Program-made: the position numbers and the translations under genes
Notes under the pieces: model-generated
Databases searched by the model: none
The model's input: only the letters and a program-made list of their open reading frames with translations
What the model was told of the DNA's origin: nothing
Shown here: positions 1-5,808 of the stretch, piece by piece
Layout of the letters: each line of letters begins with the position of its first letter
Position numbering within the stretch: the first letter of the stretch is position 1
From: Caulobacteraceae bacterium
GTDB lineage: Bacteria; Pseudomonadota; Alphaproteobacteria; Caulobacterales; Caulobacteraceae
Assembly (NCBI GenBank): GCA_013815405.1
Contig: JACDGF010000152.1
Coordinates: forward strand, 1 to 5,930
DNA: 5,930 nucleotides
Direction: 5' to 3'

Positions 1-273
1 CTGGTGGACGGCGACGGAAAGAAGACCATGGCCAGGCTCGCCGACGCCGCCGGCGAGATGCGGGGCGCGGCCAAGGACCTGCGCGGCATCATGGCCGGCC
101 TCCAGGGCCCCGCCACCGATTTCGCCACCAACGGGCTGCCGGAATTGAGCGGCGCCATCAACACCATGCAGCGCACCCTCGACCATCTGGACCAGGTCGT
201 CGGCGAGGTGCAGGCCAACCCCCGCGGCCTGGTCGGCAAGCCGCGGGCCAAGGAAATCGAGTTGCAGCCATGA
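1..273 (+). CDS. MCE/MlaD-family lipid-transport substrate-binding protein, C-terminal fragment (5' end outside window)
   Basis: The reading frame is open from the first base and ends in TGA at 271-273, so this is the last 90 codons of a larger gene. The visible part is an Ala/Gly/Leu-rich amphipathic helix (MARLADAAGEMRGAAKDL) and a second helical stretch containing INTMQRTLDHLDQVVGEV, then a short tail with NPRGLVGKP. MlaD/PqiB-type proteins have an N-terminal membrane anchor, an MCE domain, and a long helical C-terminus that often ends in a similar 'NP..ll.g' motif. Such proteins sit in the inner membrane facing the periplasm and carry lipids for an ABC transporter. The MCE domain itself lies outside the window, so the call rests on this tail and on the lipoprotein gene next to it. 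The stop overlaps that start as ATGA, indicating translational coupling. The GTG at base 4 is internal, not the true start. Confidence 0.72.
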   Translation: MVDGDGKKTMARLADAAGEMRGAAKDLRGIMAGLQGPATDFATNGLPELSGAINTMQRTLDHLDQVVGEVQANPRGLVGKPRAKEIELQP

Positions 274-902
274 GCGCCACGCCCTTCCTCGCCCGAACCC
301 TCCCCGTCGCGGTCCTGGCGGGCTTGCTCGCCGGTTGCATCTCCCTGCTGCCCAAAAGCAAGCCGGCCCAGCTCTATCGCTTCGGCGGCGCTCCGGCGCC
401 CATCACCGCGCCGGGGGCCCTGGACCCGGGCCGGTTCGCCGTGCAGGCCGTTCCCACCAGCTTCGACCGCGCCTCGGCCGGCGACGCCATTCTGACCATC
501 ACCGGCGACGAGGCCGCCTATATCGCCGGCTCGCGCTGGGTGAGTTCGGCCACGTCCCTCTTCGACGCCGCCGTGACCCGCGCCTTCGACGCCGACAGGG
601 GCCCGGCCAGGCTCATCGCCCGGGGCGAGGCGGTGCGCCCGGCCTATCTGCTGAAGCTCGACGTGCGCGCCTTCGAGGCCCGCTACGACCAGGGCGCCGC
701 GGCCCCCCCCACCGTCGTGGTCGAAGTCTACGCCGCCCTGAGCAAGGCCAGCGACCGCACCCTGGCCGGCGAGCGCATCTTCCAGGCCAAGGTCCGCGCC
801 GCCGAAAACCGCGCCGGCGCGATCACCCAGGCCTTCGACCAGGCCACCGCCAAGGTGCTGGGGGACCTCGTCGCCTGGGTCGATGGGAGAGGGGCGGGTT
901 AA
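270..902 (+). CDS. ABC-type transport auxiliary lipoprotein (PqiC/DUF330-like)
   Basis: This 210-residue protein starts at ATG 270, overlapping the stop of the MCE gene by four bases. Residues 1-23 form a lipoprotein signal peptide: a hydrophobic core (LPVAVLAGLL) and a lipobox LLAGC with the lipidated Cys at 23. The +2 residue is Ile rather than Asp, which suggests sorting to the outer membrane. The mature part fits the ABC_trans_aux family: an early LYRF motif (35-38), EAAYIAGSRWVSS around 81-93, a YLLKLDVRAFEARY strand at 126-139, a VVVEVYAAL strand, and a final helix AITQAFDQATAKVLGDLVAW. Family members partner MCE-type lipid carriers in Mla/Pqi-like pathways between inner and outer membrane, as the neighbour also suggests. 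Length is typical for the family. A weak GAG eight bases before the ATG is the only ribosome site, consistent with coupled translation. I cannot say which named subfamily it belongs to. Confidence 0.88.
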   Translation: MSATPFLARTLPVAVLAGLLAGCISLLPKSKPAQLYRFGGAPAPITAPGALDPGRFAVQAVPTSFDRASAGDAILTITGDEAAYIAGSRWVSSATSLFDAAVTRAFDADRGPARLIARGEAVRPAYLLKLDVRAFEARYDQGAAAPPTVVVEVYAALSKASDRTLAGERIFQAKVRAAENRAGAITQAFDQATAKVLGDLVAWVDGRGAG

Positions 903-923
903 GCGTAGCTGGGGCCCTCGGCC

Positions 924-1412
924 TCAACTCCCTCCGCCCTTGCCCTTCCCCCGCTCGCGCCCGCCTGTCTTGGCGAATTTGCGGATGATCCGCGCCAGGC
1001 TGCGCTCGTGCACCGCCGCCGCTGCTTCCCCCGCCGGAAACCAGCGCGTCACGCGTTGCGCCTTTTCGGGCCAGTCGGCCCGCTGATCCAGCACCTCCAG
1101 GGCGAACACCTTGACCTTGCACGCCATGCCCAGGCCCGACTTGAGGAATTTGACATAGGCGTAGGCGCCCAGGGGCGACTTGGCCATCCGGCCAGTCACC
1201 CCGGCCTCCTCCATGGCCTCCCGCCCCGCGGCGGCCGACGGCGAGGCGCCCTTCATCGGCCAGCCCTTGGGGATCACCCAACGGCCGGTCTCCCGCGACG
1301 TGACCAGGAGGATCTCCAGATCCGGCGAGCGGCGAAAAGGCAGGGCGGCGTACTGCCGCGCCGACTTGCCGACCAGCTCCACGTCGCCGGCGGGGGCCGC
1401 GGGCTTTTTCAG
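924..1412 (-). CDS. NUDIX hydrolase (diphosphoinositol-polyphosphate-phosphohydrolase-like)
   Basis: The protein has 162 residues if started at CTG 1412-1410. The Nudix signature spans residues 50-72: the PKG entry (48-50), then REAMEEAGV at 64-72, which carries the metal-binding glutamates. The Glu usually found five residues after the first box Gly is Ala56. [16 protein letters not shown] proteins are common in alphaproteobacteria; NUDIX enzymes cleave nucleoside diphosphates linked to another moiety, but the substrate here cannot be predicted. The C-terminus is a basic, glycine-rich tail ([15 protein letters not shown]). The start is uncertain. CTG 1412 overlaps the folD stop as CTGA and has a strong GGAGGAGGGAGG six bases upstream. 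GTG 1382 gives 152 residues with a poor ribosome site. GTG 1478 would lie inside folD. The gene is co-transcribed with folD and faces the lipoprotein gene tail to tail. Confidence 0.88.
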   Translation of the reverse strand: MKKPAAPAGDVELVGKSARQYAALPFRRSPDLEILLVTSRETGRWVIPKGWPMKGASPSAAAGREAMEEAGVTGRMAKSPLGAYAYVKFLKSGLGMACKVKVFALEVLDQRADWPEKAQRVTRWFPAGEAAAAVHERSLARIIRKFAKTGGRERGKGKGGGS

Positions 1413-2317
1413 GCGGCGCCTCCCTCCTCCAGCCCCCGTGAACGCTTGGCCGCCGTCAGCGTGTTTTGCAACAGGCACGCCACCGTCATCGGGCCCACGC
1501 CGCCGGGAACCGGCGTGATCCACCCGGCCACCGCCAGCGCCTCCTCGAAGGCGACGTCGCCGACCACCCGGGTCCTGCCTTGCGCCGCCTTGGCCGGATC
1601 GCGGGAAGGGACGCGGTTGACCCCGACGTCGATCACCGCCGCGCCCGGCTTGATCCAGTCCCCGCGCACCATGCCCGGCCGCCCGACCGCCGCGACCAGG
1701 ATGTCTCCTTGGCGGCAGACGTCGGGAAGGTCGCGGGTCCTGGAATGGGCGATGGTCACGGTGCAGTCGGCGCCCAGCAGGAGCTGGGCCGCCGGGCGGC
1801 CCACCAGCACCGACCGGCCGACCACAACCGCGTGACGTCCGGCCAGTTCCCCGAGGGTCTCGCGCAGCAGGATGAGGCAGCCGAGCGGCGTGCAAGGCCT
1901 CAAGCCCGGACGCCCGGACGCCAGGCGGCCGGCGTTGACCACGCCGAGGCCATCGACGTCCTTGTCCGGATCGATCGCCTCCAGCACCACGCCGGCGTCC
2001 ACGTGGGGCGGCAGCGGCAGCTGGACGAGGATGCCATGGACGGTGGGGTCGGCGCCCAGCGCCCGCACCAGGGCCATGATCTCGCCTTGCGGCGTGCCGG
2101 CGGCTAGCCGGTGGGTCGCCGAATGCATGCCCGCCGCCAGGGTCTCCTGACCCTTGGAGCGCACATAGATCGCGCTGGCCGGATCGTCCCCCACCAGCAC
2201 CACCGCCAGACCCGGTTGGAGGCCATGCTCGACCTTCAGCCGCGCCACCGCCTCGGCCACGCGCCCGCGCAACGCCTGGGCGTGGAGCTTGCCGTCGATG
2301 ATGAGGGCTCGGGTCAA
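1409..2317 (-). CDS. folD: Bifunctional methylenetetrahydrofolate dehydrogenase / methenyltetrahydrofolate cyclohydrolase
   Basis: FolD interconverts 5,10-methylene-THF, 5,10-methenyl-THF and 10-formyl-THF with NADP+ in the cytoplasm, supplying one-carbon units for purine and formyl-methionine synthesis. The 302-residue product has the full family signature set: YVRSKG with catalytic Tyr51 and Lys55, [10 protein letters not shown] at 94-103, DKDVDG at 118-123, PCTPLG at 141-146, the nucleotide-binding [12 protein letters not shown] at 164-175, HSRTRDL at 191-197, VIDVGVN at 228-234, and PGGVGPMT at 271-278. It looks complete and intact. The start chosen is TTG 2317, which puts IIDGK at residues 6-10, where it lies in known FolD proteins. 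TTG 2338, seven codons upstream, is the alternative, and neither has a strong ribosome site. The frame stays open further upstream but that sequence is not FolD-like. The stop overlaps the NUDIX start region, giving a two-gene operon. Confidence 0.96.
   Translation of the reverse strand: MTRALIIDGKLHAQALRGRVAEAVARLKVEHGLQPGLAVVLVGDDPASAIYVRSKGQETLAAGMHSATHRLAAGTPQGEIMALVRALGADPTVHGILVQLPLPPHVDAGVVLEAIDPDKDVDGLGVVNAGRLASGRPGLRPCTPLGCLILLRETLGELAGRHAVVVGRSVLVGRPAAQLLLGADCTVTIAHSRTRDLPDVCRQGDILVAAVGRPGMVRGDWIKPGAAVIDVGVNRVPSRDPAKAAQGRTRVVGDVAFEEALAVAGWITPVPGGVGPMTVACLLQNTLTAAKRSRGLEEGGAA
1419..1430 (-). promoter_or_regulatory. Strong Shine-Dalgarno before the NUDIX gene
   Basis: Read on the minus strand this is GGAGGAGGGAGG, inside the last codons of folD (Glu-Glu-Gly-Gly). 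It ends six bases before CTG 1412-1410, and that CTG overlaps the folD TGA. The spacing is ideal for initiation at CTG, which is otherwise a rare start codon. The purine run is also forced partly by the folD protein sequence, so it could be coincidental. It is the main evidence for the chosen NUDIX start. Confidence 0.5.
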
Positions 2318-2348
2318 ACGCGACTCACGAATATCCAACGCCCTTGCG

Positions 2349-2375
2349 CCTAGCGTTTCAGCCCGCGCCGGGCAA
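2349..2375 (-). promoter_or_regulatory. Possible folD promoter (weak)
   Basis: On the minus strand there is TTGCCC (2375-2370), then 15 bases, then GCTAGG (2354-2349), about 32 bases upstream of the folD TTG. This partly resembles the TTGaC and GCTA halves of alphaproteobacterial housekeeping promoters, but several positions mismatch and the spacer is short. A 5-bp hairpin (GCCCG-CGC-CGGGC, 2361-2373) falls inside the spacer. Treat as a candidate only. Confidence 0.2.
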
Positions 2376-2413
2376 TTGAGGCGCGGCGGTCCCGGCATTT
2401 TCCATGTCCAACG

Positions 2414-2442
2414 TTGACGGTCATCCGTCCGCCAGCCAATCT
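2414..2442 (+). promoter_or_regulatory. Possible promoter for the small membrane protein gene (weak)
   Basis: TTGACG at 2414-2419 matches a -35 element well. Seventeen bases later CAATCT (2437-2442) is a poor -10. Transcription would begin near base 2449, giving a leader of about 60 bases before ATG 2511. That would leave little or no room upstream of the alternative ATG 2448, which mildly supports the later start. The region between the two divergent genes is 193 bases, so promoters for both directions are expected here. Confidence 0.28.
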
Positions 2443-2498
2443 CTTTCATGGGCTTGGTGAACCGCGCTGCGCCGAACGTCGGCACGGGCCGGCAAATC

Positions 2499-2502
2499 GG
2501 AG
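2499..2502 (+). promoter_or_regulatory. Ribosome binding site that decides the start at 2511
   Basis: GGAG is followed by eight bases (CGAGCGGG) and then ATG 2511. The upstream in-frame ATG 2448 is preceded by a pyrimidine-rich stretch (CAATCTCTTTC) without any purine-rich site, so translation is more likely to begin at 2511. Confidence 0.5.
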
Positions 2503-2510
2503 CGAGCGGG

Positions 2511-2990
2511 ATGCCTGTTTGGTTGATCGATGGCAGTGTCGAGGCGGTCCAATCCAGGCGGACGAGGGGCAAGTACACACTTTACGACAGCATCCGTTTC
2601 AAGCAGCGCGACGGGGCGGAGCAGACGGTGATGAAGGTTTCCGCGGCGGGCGGGGTCGCCAAAGCGCTCCAGCCTGGCGCGACCGGCCGCTTCTACCTGT
2701 CCAGGGTGGTAGACCAGACGGGCATTCACGGACTAAGACTAGACAATGGCGTGTCCGCCTATGATCACTTTCACAACCTGGAGCTGATGCTGCTGATCGC
2801 CGTCGGGGGCGGCTTCTTCATGCTGGTCATCGGGCTCAGCGGCGTTTCGGGCTTCATGATCACTCCCGTCATTTTCGGAGGCTTGGCCGCGCTGGCCTAT
2901 TTTTTCTTCCGCCGAGCACGCATGGAGGGCCGCCGACAGTATGATGAGGATGCGATCGGCGCGCCTTCCGCGCCGCGGCGGGATTCCTGA
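2511..2990 (+). CDS. Hypothetical protein with two C-terminal membrane helices
   Basis: I do not recognise this 159-residue protein as a named family. Residues 1-88 look soluble and strand-rich, with [22 protein letters not shown] and [14 protein letters not shown] separated by short turns. Two hydrophobic segments follow, at about 90-110 ([18 protein letters not shown]) and 115-134 ([19 protein letters not shown]), then a basic RRARMEGRR end, which should be cytoplasmic. With two helices, the N-terminal domain would then be cytoplasmic as well. There is no signal peptide. ATG 2511 is chosen because GGAG lies eight bases upstream and the product then starts directly at the folded-looking part. 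ATG 2448 would add 21 residues of unconvincing sequence ([21 protein letters not shown]) and has no ribosome site. It is divergent from folD and stands alone on its strand. Coding potential is good: the hydrophobic segments and charge pattern are coherent in this frame only. Confidence 0.72.
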   Translation: MPVWLIDGSVEAVQSRRTRGKYTLYDSIRFKQRDGAEQTVMKVSAAGGVAKALQPGATGRFYLSRVVDQTGIHGLRLDNGVSAYDHFHNLELMLLIAVGGGFFMLVIGLSGVSGFMITPVIFGGLAALAYFFFRRARMEGRRQYDEDAIGAPSAPRRDS

Positions 2991-3214
2991 CGGCCTCGAA
3001 GGCGCTGCTTTGAAGCGACCAGACCGACTTCGCCCGATATCTCGCGCCTCATCCAGATCGGCCGCGGCGCTTTTCAGTCGAGCGTCCGGCGGCGACGCCG
3101 GTCGGCCCGCGCCCACGGGGTTCGAAGCGCGAGCCGACGCCTGGCGGCCGACACTCTCGAGGCCGAGACAGCTGCCTTTCACCTGAGCGGAGTTCCGCGC
3201 GGCTGGCGGCCCGA

Positions 3215-3243
3215 TTGACACGGCGGCGGGCGGCGTATCCATT
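3215..3243 (+). promoter_or_regulatory. Candidate promoter of the beta-repeat protein gene
   Basis: A perfect TTGACA lies at 3215-3220 in otherwise very GC-rich DNA. Possible -10 elements are TATCCA (3236-3241, spacer 15) or TCCATT (3238-3243, spacer 17). Transcription would then start near 3250, leaving a leader of roughly 60 bases before TTG 3309 and excluding the upstream in-frame TTG at 3243 as a start. The -35 is convincing and the -10 is not. Confidence 0.38.
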
Positions 3244-3297
3244 TGCCGCCTCGGGGCGGGCGCCGAACAGGCCCGTTCTCGGCAGGGGTTCGAGCCT

Positions 3298-3304
3298 GGG
3301 AGGG
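3298..3304 (+). promoter_or_regulatory. Ribosome binding site for TTG start at 3309
   Basis: GGGAGGG sits four bases before TTG 3309-3311 (core GGAGG with spacing five). It is the best Shine-Dalgarno match upstream of the repeat protein. No ATG or GTG occurs in frame between here and 3243, so this site fixes the likely start at TTG 3309. Confidence 0.6.
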
Positions 3305-3308
3305 CAGC

Positions 3309-5801
3309 TTGACGACCATCAGCTGGAAAGTGGACGCCGACGGCGGTTGGGGGAACGCCGGCAACTGGAGCCTGGGACGGCTTCCCAACTCCGCCGACGA
3401 CGTGGTCATCGACACCGTCCATTTCCACACGGTGACCCACGGCTCGGGCACGCATACCGTCCACAGCCTCGCCGTCGGCAACGACGATTTCGTGGTCTCG
3501 GGCGGGTTGCTGATCGTCGACACGACGTCGAGCTTCGCCAACCGGCTGACGGTGTCGGGCGGGAACCTGGCCCTGAAGGGCGCCGCCGCGACGGGGAGTT
3601 TCGATCAGGCCGACGGCACGGTCTCCGGCGCGGGGACCTTGACCGTGTCCGGCGCCGCGAACTTCACCTCGACCCTCCTGCAGACCGGCGGCGGCAGGAC
3701 GGTGCTCGAGGGCGCCTCCAACTTCAGCGGCGCCACATTCGGCGTGGATGGCGGCCGCGTCCTGGAGAACAAGGGCGTGTTCACCCTGACGGGGTTTGGG
3801 GATGTCGAGTTGGGCCACAACCCCTTCGGCCTCACCCAGGGCGGCGGGACGCTGAAGAATGACGCCGGCGGAATCATCAACATCACGGGCTTCAACGGCA
3901 TTTTCGGGAGTTCCGGCGTCACCAGCTTCATCAACGCCGGGACGCTCGAAAAGACGGTCAACGCCGCCTCGGCGGTCATCAATGTCGCCTTGAGCAACAC
4001 CGGCGCGGTCTCGGTGCAGAGCGGCAGGCTGGTATTCGCGAACGCCTTCATCAACAGCGGGCCGGGAACGGCCACGGTCTCTTCGGGCGCGACGCTTTTC
4101 CTAGCGGGCGGCGGATCATCGAGCGCCACCGCCTTGACCGTGGCCTCGGGCGGGAGCCTCGAGTTCGCGGACGGGACGTTCGGCCTTGGCGCCGGGACCA
4201 TCGGCGGGACGACCCGGGTGACCGGAGGCGGCCTGGATATCGGCGGCGTCACCAAGCTGGGCGCTCTTGTTCAGCACGAAAGCACGGTGTCGGGCGCCGG
4301 AGCCCTGACGGTGACCGGCCCGGCCGCCTTCACCTTGGATCTCGCGCACATCGGCGAGGGTTCGACGGTGCTAAAGGGCGCCTCCACCTTCGACGGGGCC
4401 GTCTTCGGCGTGGACGGCGGCCGCACCCTGGAGAATCAGGGCACATTCACCTTGATGGGGTCTGGAATGATCGAGCTGGGCTTCAACCCCCTCGGCTCCA
4501 CTTCTGGAGGTGGCGTCCTGAAGAACGACGCCGGCGGGACCATCGATATTCAGGGCGCCAATCGGATCGCGGTCTTCGACGTCGGCCTGGGCGCCAGCTT
4601 CATCAACGCCGGCACGCTGAAGAAGACGGGGGCCGACACCGCAGTCATCAGCGTCCCCTTCACCGATACCGGGACGGTGTCGATCGCCAACGGAGACCTC
4701 CGGTTCCTGGGCGCGGGCAACAGCTTCGCCGGCTTGGTGAACGGGGCCGGAAGGCTCACCCTTGGGGTCGGCACGCACGACCTGAACCAGGGCGCGAGCC
4801 TCACGGTCGTCAACTGGTCAATTTCAACCGGGGCGGTGGTGACGATCAATGAGGATCTCGCCTATGCCGGCGCCTTCTCCCAATTCGATGGCACCACCCT
4901 GACGGTCACCGGCGGAAATAATCTGAGCTTGACCGCTCAGTCGAGCCTCGCCGGGACAGTGAACGGGGCCGGGACGGTCCAGCTTTCGGCGACCACCCTG
5001 AACAGCCTGGGCGGCCGCCTGACCCTCGGCGGCAGGGCCACCCTGAACGATGTCGGCGCGGTGGATCAGGCCGGCGACATCACCATCGGGGGCACCGGCT
5101 CCACCGGCGCCACCCTCATCATCGCGGCGGGCGCCACCTACACGATGCTCAACGACAGCGACATCGCGCGCGGCAATTCGAACAAATCGAGCCTTCAGAA
5201 CAGCGGTTTGCTGATCAAGTCCGGGGGTACGGCCACCAGCGTCATCGCCGTGCAGATCACCGACACCGGGGCCATCAAGGTGGAGGACGGCACGCTCGAC
5301 CTCACCCGCGCGATCAAGGGCGGCGGCACGATGGCGGTGGACGCCGGCGCAACCCTCGAAGTGGACGCTTCGGCGTCCGCCGGCCTGGATGTCACCTTCA
5401 ACGGCGCGGACGCCACCCTTGCGCTCGGCGATCCGGCCAAGTTCGCCGCCACCATCCACCGCTTCGACCCCGGCGACACCATCGATCTGCTGGGGATCAA
5501 GGCCACCGCCGCCAAGCTGGGCCCCGGCGACACCCTGGTTATCACCAACGGCTCCAAGGCCGTCGCCACCCTGCAGCTGGCCGGGAACCACGCCAACGAT
5601 GTCTTCGCCGTCGCCTCGGACGGCCAGGGCGGAACGAACATCACGATCGCCGCGCCCGGCCCGGTCCAGGTCCCCGGCCACCCGTTCATCGCGGCCATGG
5701 CCGGCTTCGGCGGCGGCGGCGGCCCGTCGCCGGCTTGGTTCGAATCGCCGGCGGAGGGTTTTCGCCACCTGTTCTGCGGGCCGACGGCGCGGATCGCCTG
5801 A
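3309..5801 (+). CDS. Large beta-strand-repeat protein, probably secreted and adhesin-like
   Basis: The 830-residue product from TTG 3309 is rich in Gly, Thr, Ala, Val and Asn, with short strand-turn repeats (GTLTVSGAANF, GGRLTLGG) typical of right-handed beta-solenoids in surface proteins. Only one Cys (823) is visible. The N-terminus, MTTISWKVDADGGWGNAGNW followed by a VP-like DDVVID segment, resembles the 'W..GNW..G..P...DDVVI' opening of repeat proteins in rhizobia and Caulobacteraceae. Residues 102-243 and 324-466 are clear duplicates; 549-665 is a fainter third copy. Residues 697-781 form a conserved-looking end domain (RFDPGDTIDLLGI, TLVITNGSKAVATLQLAG, SDGQGGTNITIA). A 49-residue tail follows, with FIAAMAGFGGGGG. 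I see no Sec signal peptide, autotransporter barrel or RTX nonapeptides. Export through type I secretion using the C-terminus is plausible but only inferred. Adhesin or matrix function is a guess from composition. Confidence 0.85.
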   Translation: MTTISWKVDADGGWGNAGNWSLGRLPNSADDVVIDTVHFHTVTHGSGTHTVHSLAVGNDDFVVSGGLLIVDTTSSFANRLTVSGGNLALKGAAATGSFDQADGTVSGAGTLTVSGAANFTSTLLQTGGGRTVLEGASNFSGATFGVDGGRVLENKGVFTLTGFGDVELGHNPFGLTQGGGTLKNDAGGIINITGFNGIFGSSGVTSFINAGTLEKTVNAASAVINVALSNTGAVSVQSGRLVFANAFINSGPGTATVSSGATLFLAGGGSSSATALTVASGGSLEFADGTFGLGAGTIGGTTRVTGGGLDIGGVTKLGALVQHESTVSGAGALTVTGPAAFTLDLAHIGEGSTVLKGASTFDGAVFGVDGGRTLENQGTFTLMGSGMIELGFNPLGSTSGGGVLKNDAGGTIDIQGANRIAVFDVGLGASFINAGTLKKTGADTAVISVPFTDTGTVSIANGDLRFLGAGNSFAGLVNGAGRLTLGVGTHDLNQGASLTVVNWSISTGAVVTINEDLAYAGAFSQFDGTTLTVTGGNNLSLTAQSSLAGTVNGAGTVQLSATTLNSLGGRLTLGGRATLNDVGAVDQAGDITIGGTGSTGATLIIAAGATYTMLNDSDIARGNSNKSSLQNSGLLIKSGGTATSVIAVQITDTGAIKVEDGTLDLTRAIKGGGTMAVDAGATLEVDASASAGLDVTFNGADATLALGDPAKFAATIHRFDPGDTIDLLGIKATAAKLGPGDTLVITNGSKAVATLQLAGNHANDVFAVASDGQGGTNITIAAPGPVQVPGHPFIAAMAGFGGGGGPSPAWFESPAEGFRHLFCGPTARIA
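3612..4037 (+). repeat. Internal repeat copy 1 of the beta-repeat protein (142 codons)
   Basis: This copy encodes residues 102-243, beginning DGTVSGAGTLTV and ending SVQSGRLVF. It matches copy 2 in frame at a spacing of 666 bases, rising to 672 near FINAGTL because copy 2 carries two extra residues. Over the 62-residue core (127-188 against 349-410) I count 44 identities by hand. The nucleotide sequence is also alike, for example around FGVDGGR and LKNDAGG, which points to a true duplication rather than convergent composition. Confidence 0.85.
4278..4706 (+). repeat. Internal repeat copy 2 of the beta-repeat protein (143 codons)
   Basis: This copy encodes residues 324-466, beginning ESTVSGAGALTV and ending SIANGDLRF. 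Shared landmarks with copy 1, in the same order, are TVL.GAS.F, FGVDGGR.LEN.G.FTL, ELG.NP.G, LKNDAGG, SFINAGTL.KT, and a TG.VS...G.L.F strand pair. The 240 bases between the copies (4038-4277) encode unrelated strand repeats. Confidence 0.85.
4953..5303 (+). repeat. Degenerate third repeat copy of the beta-repeat protein
   Basis: Residues 549-665 start GTVNGAGTVQLS and end AIKVEDGTLDL, echoing the opening GTVSGAG and the closing TGAVSVQSGRLVF of copy 1. The segment SGGTATSVIAVQITDTGAIKV parallels KTGADTAVISVPFTDTGTVS of copy 2. The middle, including FGVDGGR and LKNDAGG, is not conserved, and the copy is about 25 residues shorter. It may be an old duplicate or simply share the general solenoid pattern. 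Confidence 0.45.
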
Positions 5802-5808
5802 AGGAGGA

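Larger units (their letters stand above)
2991..3308 (+). other. Non-coding stretch upstream of the beta-repeat protein gene
   Basis: These 318 bases hold no gene I can support on either strand. The frames that remain open give Arg/Pro/Ala-rich translations typical of chance reading in GC-rich DNA. I looked for a terminator after the stop at 2990 and found no hairpin followed by a T-run. A small stem (TCTCG-AGGC-CGAGA, 3155-3168) has no obvious role. The only likely functional parts are the promoter-like element near 3215 and the ribosome site at 3298-3304. Confidence 0.6.

Noticed and set aside
335..988. Plus-strand frame overlapping the lipoprotein gene
   Set aside because: The product is almost entirely Arg/Pro/Gly, the usual frame-shifted shadow of a GC-rich gene.
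1008..1835. Plus-strand frame antisense to the NUDIX gene and folD
   Set aside because: It is shadow coding opposite two recognised enzymes; its composition is Arg/Pro/Ala-rich and it has no domain.
2318..2578. Upstream extension of the folD frame to 389 codons
   Set aside because: The extra 87 residues do not resemble FolD, and they run across the divergent promoter region and into the neighbouring gene on the other strand.
2958..2974. Hairpin GGCGCG-CCTTC-CGCGCC near the end of the small membrane protein gene
   Set aside because: It lies inside the coding region and is not followed by a T-run, so it is not a convincing terminator. Chance stems are common at this GC content.
3155..3168. 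Five-base-pair stem TCTCG-AGGC-CGAGA in the non-coding stretch
   Set aside because: Too short to support an operator or terminator call, and there is no second copy nearby.
3243..3308. Upstream TTG start adding 22 residues to the repeat protein
   Set aside because: There is no ribosome site, the added residues are Arg/Gly/Pro-rich, and it overlaps the candidate promoter. The later TTG has a strong ribosome site and gives a family-like N-terminus.
3605..4255. Minus-strand open frame (216 codons), Pro/Val-rich, with repeated-looking segments
   Set aside because: Its repeats mirror the strand repeats of the plus-strand protein; it has no ribosome site or independent motif.
4824..5768. Long minus-strand open frame (314 codons) opposite the repeat protein
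   Set aside because: The translation is Gly/Ala/Arg/Asp-rich without motifs and lies fully antisense to a well-supported coding frame. Long antisense frames are expected in GC-rich DNA.
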